Below the pieces are notes generated by a model. That model was not told the DNA's origin, made no database searches, and saw only the letters and a list, made by a program, of their open reading frames with translations. Made by a program: the position numbers and the translations under genes. A stretch of DNA of 64,000 nt, taken from assembly GCA_002421805.1 (NCBI GenBank), contig DISM01000001.1, forward strand, positions 347,932 through 411,931, written 5' to 3'. The stretch comes from Candidatus Omnitrophica bacterium UBA6210 (lineage in GTDB: Bacteria > Omnitrophota > Gorgyraeia > Velamenicoccales > Velamenicoccaceae). Each line of letters opens with the position of its first letter. Position 1 is the stretch's first letter. Shown piece by piece: positions 38,101 to 50,100 of this stretch.

Positions 38101-41100
38101 ACGAGTCTGTTGTCTAGCGGCGCCTTGAGCCAGATGACCCCGAGGATCGCCGAAGCGGTCGGCCAGGCCAGACAGAGCGATCCGTTAAGATATCAAGGCG
38201 TCAGTGATGCCGCTATCGCCCGCAACATTCTCTTGGAGCGGCAGGGCGCGGCCCTGGGCAGAGAATATGCCGATGTCCTCGGTTCAGACTTCTACCGGCA
38301 GAAATATGCGGACATGCTGACGGCGCGTGATGTGAAGACCCCGGATATGGCGGCATCGGAACTTGGTAAGGTTGTCCTGGAAGGCGCGACCAGGGCCGCG
38401 CAATACACAGGCAATGAATATTCCATCACGAAATACAACGTTGAAGTCCTCGCCGGCAGCGGCAAGGCGGATGCCAGATTGCACTTGCCCATGGGCGAGA
38501 TGCAGGCTTTGCAGATCAAGTGGGACAAGCCGTTGACGCGGCCTCTGGGCGACACCATGGATGTGACGCAGTCCTTCGAGGCGTTAAAAGAGATCGGCGG
38601 CGGCCTGATGTTGTCCGCCACATTGGCCAGCGGAACGATAGCAGAGAGAAAGCTTTCGGAGATCGGATACAAGACCCTTGAAAAGGGCGTTAAGCCGGTT
38701 TTGACCGCGAATAAGCAGGAAGAGTTGGCCAAGAATGCGCCGGCCATGTATCGCCAGATGTATGGTGAAATGCAGTCCGTCGGTTTTGATAAAGCCGGCC
38801 AGTTCGGCTTGTTCAGCGGCCATCGCCAGGTCAAGGAATTCAATCAATATCTGGAAAGCGTTCATGGTGTCCAGAGAGTGCGCGGCTTGGCAGGAGAGGG
38901 CCGGCAAGTGACAGGGCAGAACCTCGTGTTTGGCCCGACCATGCCGGATGCCGTAGAGGCCGCGCAGATCAGGGGCGTTGCCGACGCGAGCAGCCCTGTG
39001 CGCCTGATCACCGGTACGGTTGCCCAGGTCGGTACGGGTATAGATGTCGCATGGGCTGACGGCGCCATCAACAAGAAGGCCCTGCACCTGGCTTATCCGG
39101 AAGATATTACGGAATCCGAAATGATCCAGGCCTTTAACCGCATCATGGGTAATAGAGGTATCGGCATGAATCCTGAGGTATGGATCTATACCAATGTCGA
39201 GAAGTTGGATGCGACGCCCGGCTTCTCCGCCTACAAGCCCAAAGAAGGATGGTCGGTCGACGCCTGGGATACACATTTAAACACTGTCCAGGCGACGAAT
39301 GAGTTCTACAAGACACAGCTTTCCACCGTTTCTTATGAAAGACAGGCGCCTGCCTCCGAATACAAGGGTGAGGCCAATATCACGCGCGGTGCTCCGAAGA
39401 CGGTCGAGGAATTTGCAACACGGTTGGTTGACCGCGGCGTCATCAGCGCCGAACAGAAGACAGATTTCGCAACATCGTTTACAACGCAGAACCCGGGTCT
39501 TATCGGACAGAACGGCGCGCTCACCGATGCCGGAAGGGGTATCGCAGGGCTATCTCTCGTCGTTATGGAAGGCACGCCTGTCCAGCAGCAGAGCTTCAAC
39601 GTCGCCGTCAGCACCTTGAATCCTTCCAGCGGCATCAACGTGAATATCTCGGCCGCTCCCGCTTCACAGGCGCCGGCCTTGACGCCTATCCAGACGATTT
39701 CCGCCATCCAGCAGTTGTCTTCACAGGGCATCGTCCGCCTGAATGACAACGGCTCGACACTCAGCAGCTTTATCCAATACGGTTCTCTGGCCAGCATCGC
39801 CCCTGAAAAGTTCGCCGGCAAGGTGGGCGCCGCAGACTTGACGAGGGCCATCGGCTATGCGCAGATCGACAGTGTCCCGTATTATTTCACGGAAGTGCTG
39901 GTCAATGCGCTTCCGGCGGACGATGCGTTCCGCAGCGCCGTGGCGCCGATGGTCGCGTCCCAAAGAGAGGCGTATGAAGGCCTGAATACATCGACAAACG
40001 ATTTCATCCGTTCCATGCAGAGGGGCACATCGGCGGCAGAGCAGAAATCTCTGGCTGCCAAAGCACAGTTGGCCGGACGCGCCTTTGAGCAGGCCCAGCC
40101 GACGATGGCCGCGCTCGGTTCTGTTGCGCAGACCCTGCCCGGGGCAAGCGCTGAAGGCCTGATCTCCTGGTTCGCGCCTCATTTACAGAATACGACCACG
40201 ATGGCCAACGTTGTCGGCGGCGGCGTGTATAACCTTAAGAGATTCAATATCCCGATGGACAAGATGACGCCGCAGCAGATCGTCGGTATCTCGACGTCTT
40301 ATGCGGCATCCGATATCCTCAAGGCCCTGCCTAAGGCGGATACTTCGGATACGGCGAAGCTCGCGCAGGCCGTCTCGAGGCTTGTGCGTGTCCAGCAGAC
40401 CCTGCAGGTATTGAACCAGACGGGTATTTCCCAACTCGGAGAGATCAACCAGGATACGATCAATACCATTGCGAACAACGACAGGGCCTTCGGCAGGCTG
40501 ATGGAAATTTCCGGAAGGAAGATGACCCCGGCGATGGTCACTCCTGCCAGAAGGGCAAAGGTCGTCGGCACGATCCTTGAGGGCATCAGCAAGGACGCAG
40601 CCCAGTTAAGATTGCAGGGTATCGAGCTGGATACGACAAAGAGCATCACGCCGGCGGCGATCCTGTTGACCGCCAGGTCTATCGTCAAAGAGAAGAAGAT
40701 TTCCGATATCCAGCAGGCCAACGCATTGACGAGGAACCTGGCCAATGACGCGGCATTGATGGTGGCCGGCCTTGGCAGCGCCCAGCCTATCGCGCAGGAA
40801 TACGACGCGTTCAGGACATCGGCGGACACGGCGATGTCCACGGCGCGCACGCAGGCGACTGAATTAAGCCAGGCCTTGCAGCTTTTGTCGCAGAAACAGG
40901 CAGCGATCCAGAGGACGCCTGATGTGTTGGCCGGAATGTCCGGCCAGGACAGAGATTGGAACCTGGCGGAAACGGTCCTGGTTTCCAACCTGCGTTCCCA
41001 GGTGTTGGCTGGAGAGATCACTCTTGCCGTCGTTCAGCAGAAGATCGGCGATTGGCAGAAGGAAGTCACGTTGATCGCGCAAAAAGGATTTGAACAGAGG

Positions 41101-44100
41101 ACGCGCCTGACCTCTGCCGGGCTTGATGAATCCGCATACTTCCAGACACAGGAAGCGGTCTTGGCCGGCGAGCTGGTCCTCCAGGGCCAGATCCAGACGG
41201 GCATTGATCAGGCATTAAAGAATACTCTTGCCTCAGCCATTCGCAGGCAGGGTTATGCCCAACTTTATCAGCAGATCGGATTTGCCTCAAGGCGTTATGT
41301 CCCAGAGGGTTTTGTGTCTAAGTTCAGACAGTCCTATTATGCCCCTGTGAGACAATACGCGACAGAGAAACAGGCTGTGATGCGTCAATTTGAAACAGCC
41401 TTCTCGCAGGCGCCGGCCAATCAGGCATTGCCCGGCCTCGGACAGCTTGTCGGCGGCGCGACGTTTGATTTCTCAGGTGTGAGCCTGCCGCAGACCGATA
41501 TGTCCGCTTTGCAGAGCCCGCTGTGGCAAGAAGCGCCTATCCGTCAGGCGTTTGACGCCAGCCTCAACATGATGGTGTATGAGCTTGTCGGCGGCGTCCA
41601 GCAGATGGTCAATGGCGTCAGGGACAGGATCGTGCCTGCGGGCGTTTCCGTGCCGCAGGAACGCCAGTGGCTGAGCGCCAGGTCCCAGACAGCCCTGGAT
41701 ACGATGGCGACGATCCTGAACGGTGAACCTTACTGGACGGTCTCCGATAAACTGCAGAGACTGCAGGCGCTCTCCGGCGTTCCGCAGGTCCTGCCGCAGA
41801 CATTGTTTGACAGGCGCGCGCAGGCTGTTGGTGAGCTTAACGCCATGTTGCAGCAGGCGGGCCAGACCCTGCCGTCTATCATCCTTTCCGGAGTTAACGG
41901 CGATCTGGGCAGCAACATCGTGACGCTGGACCAGGTCACAAGCGCGGCACAGCAGGCCCTTGGCTCTCTTGATGTTTCTGTGAGGGTTCCTGAAGGCCTG
42001 CGCAGCGTCGGCTTGGCCGAATCCCTCAGGACAAACAAAGGCTATTCTTTGGCGATCAACCTCGGCATGGTCCAGCCGACGGGTGCGACCTTCACGCCTT
42101 ACATGCAGGGCGTCATCATCCCGCACGAGTTTACGCATATGATCAAAGACATTTTGGCGCGCAACATCCTGGCGCAGGCGGATCAGCTTGGCTTGACAGA
42201 GGCCCAGAGGCAGACGGTGAGCAACTGGCAGATCGGCCGCCTCGCCAATGAAAGAGGCGTGGATACGGATGTCATGCAGCACTTGGCGCAGATGGTTTCC
42301 GCCGGTGATGCGACCGCGCAGGCCATGGCAGCGGATCAGGATATCCAGAAGACGATAGCTAACATCCCCGGCCTGAAAACCACAAGCGACCTGGCTTCTT
42401 ATGCTGTGCCGACGCAGCGCGCGGCCCTCTTCTCCAAGATCTCTGCGACGCAGGGCATCATGAGTTATCAGGAGCCGCAGTATCCGCAATTCACGCTTCC
42501 TGTTGTCGGCGGCGACGGCGCCACAGGAGATGTGGCCGGCCAGACATTGATGCAACAGCCTATGGAAGGGCCTGTCGGCAGCAATCCTGCGGTGGCGGCC
42601 CCTGCGTATAGTTCTCCTGTCGTGACCTTAAGACAGGGCATCCAGGAGATGGCGCAGTTGAGAGAGTTGCTTGCAGGGCTCGACGCGGATCTCATGGAAA
42701 GCCGCATCAGGGAATCCGAACTTTTGACCGCTCCCGGCACGCCGTATGTCCTTTCCGGCGGCGGATGGGGCGGACCCAAGATTTTGGAAGGCGGCAATCC
42801 TCCGCAGCTCACAGTGGCAGGAGGCGGCCCGAAGGATTTGACCGGCGCCGGCAATCCGCCGAAAGCTGGCGAAGCGATGGAAGAGTTTGCTGATTTTGGT
42901 AAGGTACGAGAGACTGGTGCGGAAAAAGAAAGACATTCCTTTGACTCCAAGACCGTAGCCGAGAGAGAAAAAGATTCTGAATTTGCTGATTTTGATATTA
43001 GCAGAGGTCGTTTAGAATCAGAAAAAACAAATAGGGAAGCTGGCCGGGAAACAAGAGATGAATTGCCTGCTGGCAAAAGAGGTGGTTATGAGAGAACGGG
43101 CGTCTCTCTTGAATTACAGCCTTTTGTATCCCCTGGCACAACGTCAATCCCGTCTTCTCCTGGTAGATTAACTTTTGCATCTTTGTCGCAGATGGAATTA
43201 GCTGCTTCTCAGGCGAATCCAGTTGCTTTTTCTTCGTCCGCAGCAGGCATTGCAAATGCTGGTTCTGTATTGTCTTTACCGACACTTCCAAGCGTATCGT
43301 CTATTGATGAGGAGAAAAAAGGAGTTTCGTTACCAGATTTGGTCAGCTCCCCAGCCGAATTTGCTGATTTTGCCTATTCCGCTAACTCCTTAGAAGTGCC
43401 ACAGGCAAAAGGAGGATGGTTCTTCAAAGAAAGAACTGGCGGCGAAACCAGTGTTGTCAACGGCTCAGAATATCTTATTTCACAAACCATCCCGACTCTC
43501 CAGAGTTTTGTTTCTAGATTTAATCGTCCTATTGAAGTAGGCGGGTATTTCATCAGTCTGAATAGTTCTCAAAAATTAACACATTTCGTGGCACCATCGC
43601 TTGTCATAGGGATAGATGCCAAGCCATCGGATCTCGATAAGATGCAAATTAATTGGATGCGGGTCATGCCTGCTGTGGAGCTTGGTTCCAATCAATTAGG
43701 GCTGAAGTTAGTTGCTTCCAGACTTGGTACGAAGCAGGGCCAGTTCCAGGAAGTCAACATGTTCTTCCCGCAGCAACACCTGGTTTTGGATAGGCCTATG
43801 CATCGGCTGTTGACGGAAGAGACGAGGGCGAAGATATTTAATGGCGGAGATGTGTCCCGTCTTAGTGACGAACAGGTTAACGACCGCATCAGGGATTTCA
43901 TTGCCAACAGGGGATACGATACTTTGTCGCCGGATATGTTCTTTGAGGCGCCTTACTTTGACAAGAATGGTCTGCGCGCAGGAAATGTCAGAGTTTTAGA
44001 TGCTCCGATTCCTGTTGAAACCCTGAGTTCAGAGAGGTTCTATCTACCGACGGCAGAATTCGATCTTAAAACTCTTTCAAGAAATGCTTTCCGTAATGGA

Positions 44101-47100
44101 AATTACTATGGTTTTGTTCATACTCACTATACCTTTACAGACAGAGAGACGATAAACAGCCCACATATTCAGCAAATGCGTAAGATTGATGCGAGATTTG
44201 AGGAGCTTTTGACGCCTCATGACATGCTGTCGCTTATGAGTAGTGGTAGTCTTAATGATCTGCTCGGCGAATTTTATAATGGCACCCCGCTTAAGAGTCG
44301 CGAAGTCCTCAGCGGCGTTGTTTTGTTTGATGCTGTTACGAAAAAACCCGTTGGTCGTTCCTTCCTTGATCTTGCTCGTGTCCCTAAAGAGAGAGAAAAG
44401 CTAGATCATATTGTATCAATAGTTGCGGCAGCAAACGCGGCTTTGGATCGCGATGACGTTGATTACGATGTTGTCAGAGAATTTTTTGGGCTCATGCGTA
44501 AATATTCTGTTCCTGACTTGAGCCAGATCAATTACGTCGCCAGCTCGCCTGCCACATCCGTGGCGTCGCTCCAGCAGACACAGCAGGAACAGACAAGGCT
44601 CAGAGGATTGACGAGCGAGCTTGATGCGAAGTTGATGGAAGCGCGCGCAGCCGAATCCGCTTCGCTCGCTACCTTTAATATTAACGAAGCGCCAGTGGAT
44701 GTGTTGGTCAACGCGCTCAGGAATAAGGGATTTGCGCAGAACCTGCCTGCGGCAGAGCGTCCGGCTGTCCTGGTTAGCACAGCCCAGAACATCAGGGCCC
44801 AAGCCCAGGCAACACCGTTCACATCGCTTGAAGACCTGGAAAGACGTATGCCTGAGGTCTCCGGTTATCTTGGGCCGCAGGTCAACTATATGAAGATTCC
44901 AGCGCTCGGCGACGGTTCGTCTGCTGCCTCTACGCGTCAGACCGTGCCTGTGTCGGCATTGCCGCAGATGATTCCGGCGGCAGTCATCGGTAGTATTGAG
45001 GACAGCCTCAAGAATGTCATTTCTTCGCCGGCAACGCCTCAGAACGTGGCGGAGTGGCAGTTTGATTATGCTGTTGGCGCAGGGCTGGATCTGGGTCAGC
45101 TGAAGATCAACGGCATGACCGCAGAGCCTATCGGCGGCGGCAAGTGGGCAGGCGTCTTTGGTGTGCCGCAACAGCCTGACTTGGCCGTGCGCGTGATCAA
45201 GGGCGGCGCAGGCACCTTCGGGTCGGAATTCGCCAACCAGAAGAAGCTGGCCGCGATCGGCGCCATTGCCGAGCCTGTGGCTTCAGCGAGGGCAGGCCTC
45301 CACGGCATCATCGTCATGCAGAATATCGATGCGCCGACGGTCAAGACGCTGGTCGAGCAGGGCACATTCGACCAGACAGACCTCGCCGCCGTCAACGAGC
45401 TCAAAGATACGCTCGTGGCCAGCGGCTGGCGCGTCAATGATTTCTCCATCAACAAGGTCATGGTCACGACAGACCCTGCGACGCAGCAAAAGAAGGCCTA
45501 CCTGGTCAATGCGCGCATGGCCACGAACGTCGGCACCGACAGGCAGGAAATGCCTCTGTTAAGAGGTTTCTACCAGGTGCAGATGCAGCGCTGGGTGACG
45601 CAGACCATGAAGCCTGAGGTCCTCCGTAAAGCGACGGCAGACCTTGCCGCGGCCGAAAGACCGGCAACGACAACTATCGTTGGCGATATCATCTCCAGCT
45701 TCAGGCAGGCGCAGTCGAAGACTCCAGCGCTCCAGCAGCCGCGCCGCGATCTGCTTGCGCCCGGCACAGTGATCAGAGGCCAGGAGGTCCGTTACCTTAA
45801 AGATGCATTGACCCGCGGCTTAGAGACGCCGGAGACGCTGGCCCAGCGCGGTGTCAGGGCGCCGGGTTACACGAATTACGGCCTCCATGCGATGGGCGTC
45901 GACACGGGCGTCATTCCTCGCGCGGGCTACATGGGAACGCAGGTTTATAAGGAATATGGCGCCAGGAATTTTGAGACAGGCCGCGTGACCTACGTGACGG
46001 ATTACACGCTGACGCCGCAGACGCTGGCCCAGGCCCCGACCGTCGATCTGGAAGTCAAGGAAGGCAGCAGGTCTTACGGCACGAGGCGGTTCCATGTCAT
46101 CGACGGCAAGCCCATGTTCGCCGCCAGGAACGCCGCGGGCGAGATCGACGCCACCATTATCGCCAAAGATATCGAGCCTTCGCACATCAAGGCCATCATT
46201 GTTCATCCGACAGACCTGCCGCAGGTCGTGGCGGTCCTGCGCGAGCTCCCTGATTTGAATATTCCTGTGATCGACGCCAACGGCCGCCTCCTGTATCAGA
46301 ACGGCGTCGTGAATACACAGTTGTCTTCGCCTGCCATCAACAAGGCATGGCTCAATCCTTTTGTGTTGACACACGAGGCCGGCCACTATGCTGCAGGATA
46401 CCTGCTCGGCTTCCGTCCTGACTTTACGACAACCGATGTCGCAGGCTTGCAGAGACCCGCGGTCAGCCTCCTGGCTAACGCCCCTGCGCGCGTCATGACG
46501 CCGGTAGAGATGGCGCAGAAGAAATACTGGGCGACCATGGCCGGCCCGGCGGTGGATTTTGCCAACGCCGCTCTCGTTGCCGGCGCAGGATTCAGCGTCG
46601 ATTGGGACTTTGGTCTCTCGAGCACGTTGCTCGTTTCCCTGGCTGCGTTCACCAGCGCCTATAATTTTGGAAGAGGATTGGATAACGTCATTCCGTCGCA
46701 GGAATACAGGAATGACGGCGCGATCATGCGCGAAGAGCTGGCGAAAGTCCGGCAGTTGGAGAGCACCGGTATTTCTTCGCCTGCAGCGTTGACGCCGGCG
46801 ATCTCCTCGGCGACAGCTGTTCGCAAGAACAATAATGATGTATTCGGCATAGAACGCGCAAAGTATTTGTCTCATATTAGCCCCGCTCAACTGCCTCAAG
46901 TGATCAGGCCGTTTAAGAATACCTTGCTATGGCCTGTGGATATGCAGAATCCTTACGCGCACATCAGCAACTACTTTGGTTCGGCGACAAAGCCTATTGT
47001 CGCGGATGGTATGAGCCACCCAGGTATTGATCTGCAGGTAACTCCTCAGACAGACGTCATGGCCGCGGCCGATGGCACCGTTGTCTATGTTCAAACGTTC

Positions 47101-50100
47101 GAGCACTTTACTAATAAAGATGCATGGCCTTTTGCCGATGTTTATGTCTATTCCGAACCGTTGCGTCTGTTAACCATTTACGCCCACTTGAGCAAAGAGA
47201 GTCTCCCGCAGCCCATTGCCGAGCATAAATATTTTGACCGCGACAGCGAGTTGCGTGTTAATCAGGGTGATGTGATCGGCAGTGTCCAGCCGTGGCACAC
47301 AGACCAGGCTTATCCGGCGGGTGCTTTTGTCGATCCAGCTATCGAAAAGGTTTATGGCAGAAGCTATACACATCTTCATTTTGAGATGCGCTTTGTCCCG
47401 TCTGACACCTGGCATTTTGCCGAGTTGGAAGACGTTCTTGATCCGCTGCAGCTCTTGATGCCGCTGTATTCTGCGGATCGCGATGCCGTGAAGTTGCAGC
47501 TGCAGAGCGCCGGTATCTCCTCGCCGGCTACGCCTGTGACAGGCTTGGCTGAGATCGGCCGGAAGATCAACGGCACGACCATTCAGGACAGCTTGGGCGT
47601 CGCCTACCAGATCCAGACGACATATGACGCAAAGACCGACGTGTTGACCATCGGCCTCAAGCAGGGCGAACAGGTGTATCCGTCTGTCAGGCAGATGACG
47701 TCTCTGGGCACGGTTGACGGCGCGCCGGTCGTCTTCAGCAACATCTTGAACACCATGCAGTACGGTCTTGACGGCCGCGGCGTGGCCAAGTCTTTGACGG
47801 CAGCCATCGGAGAAGCGGCGCCGCAGGGCACGGTCTTCGGTTTTGAGACGGCGAGCTTCGGCACGCTGGATCATCTCACCGTGTCCGCCGGCTTCACGCA
47901 GCGCATCGATAACAATCCGTTCGCGATGGAAGACCTGGCGGCAGAGGCGCCGGCTGTCGCGGGCCTGAGCAACGCTTATTTCTATCAGAAGCCGTTTGTC
48001 TCCTCGCCGGCCGCGTTGACGACGGCGACAACACCTTCATTTGATACGACGATCTCCTCGCCGGCGTGGTGGAATCGCAGTCGCAATAAGCCGATCTATG
48101 TGACGAGAAGCGACAGCTCGATAAGCCGCAGGAAATTCCTAAAGGTCGGCCTCGGCGCTGCGGCTGTGGCTGCGGTCGTGGGCACGGGCGTTTTCAATTA
48201 CAACGTCTTCTACGCGCCCTACAGCAACCCTGTCATTCAGCTGAGCGATCAGAGCCTTGTCAGCATCCCCGAGATGACGGATATGGACCTGGTCAACCTC
48301 CTGAAGGGCCGCACGCCTCAGGAAAAGCATTCGCCGCTCTATCAGTACCTGCGTGACATCGATACGGGCGTCTTCGGTAAGAACATCCTGAGCATCAGCA
48401 GGCTTGAAAAGCTGGTCCAGAAGAAACAGAAGGATGACCTGCTCTATAAGCTCGATGCCAACAGCGGCATAGCCGAGATGATGCTGTATCAGACAAGAAA
48501 AGCGGCCACGGCCCTGGCGCGCCTCCAGATGAACGATAATCTCCGGACGATCTCCGAATCCGCGCGCAGGCTGCAGCTTGATCCTTCGCTTGTCGCGGCC
48601 ATCGCCCTGACGGAGCAGATCGACACGGTTAATGCCCAGACAGAAGATCTGTTCAGCTTCTATGCCAACGTCATCCCGCAGAACGGTTCTGTTGGATTGA
48701 TGCAGATCAGGCCTTCCACGGCCCTCAAGACGCAGCAGCAACCCCAAGAGGACGGTTATTTCGCGCGCCTGAGCGCAGCCTGGAAGCTTGTGAGGAACGA
48801 CAAGTTCAATATCGAGACGGGTGCCGCTTACCTGCGCGCCCTGGCTAATGAGGGTGCTTCCAAGCACGGGCTCACAGACCTGGCCTTGCCTTCCAGCCGA
48901 TGGAGCGAAGAAAGCAAGCTCAAGGTCATGGCCAGCTATACGGCTATTCCGTTCACCGACAGGATCATGAACCTGGCCAAACCTCCGTTTGTCGAATATG
49001 CCGCCAAGACTAGGGAAGAGGCGGCAGACCGCGATGTCCTTGAGGCCACGGTGTATGCGCATACGGCACTGGCAGGCGAGAAGCTTATCCGCAGCATGAA
49101 TATCTTGCCGGCGGCGCCCAAAGCCGGCTCACAGTCCAGTCCTGCGACGATCAGCCGCAGAGACTTCCTGAAGGCCGCAGGGCTGACGTTTGCCGCTGTT
49201 TCCGTGTTCGGCCCTGAATATCTGCTTGCGGCCGACAGGCAGACAAGGATCCAGGGCATCGGCATGCAGGGCTTTGATGCTGCGGAGATCTCCAGGATCA
49301 GCGGTTCGCTCAAACAGATCAATGCGATCGCACCGGACCTCCTGGATATGGCCCGTCAGATGGGCATCAAGTTCGTCAGGGAAGACAAGACATACGCGGT
49401 CACGGCCGGCCAGATGGATTGGGCCAACAGGGAATTGAAGTTCTTCAACGGCTGGCAGGCGGGCATCTCCGATTTGACGGGCCATATCAGCCATGAGCTT
49501 GGCCATGCGGTGGCCGATCAGGCTGGTGAGGGCTTTAAGAATACGCTCAGGAATATCGAAAGACAGTTCGGTGTCGATTATGAAACGACGCGCACCAGCA
49601 GGGACAACCGTAAGCTGACGGTCGTGTTCGGCGCCAGAGACGCGTTCATGGACCAGTATCTGACGCCTTACAGCAGCGTGGATGTGGACGAAACAGCGGC
49701 AGAGCTCGTCAGGAGTTTTGTCACGCGTCCGTCGGAATTGACGCAGGCCATTGCGACGAAACCTCTGGTTGCGGCACAATGGAACGCTTTGCAGAAATTT
49801 TCCCCGGCCGGCTTGAGGCTCGATACGCTGCCTGCGGTCACGCTGTCTTCACCCGCTGAAAGCATTTCTTCTTCCAACAAAGTCCAGCCGATCACAGCTA
49901 TCGCGTCGACGACGCTTAACTTGAGGAACCGTCAGCAGCAGCCGCAGGAAGAAAAGAAGCAAATAGCCCAGGAAGAACCCAAGCCGGTTGATTTCGGTCC
50001 TGCGGCGATCGTTACCATTTCCGACGAGGCGCGCCGCCTGGCGGCTTTGGACCAGGCCCAGGCCCTGCCGAGCCCTGCGCCCGAAACGGCCATCGCTCCT

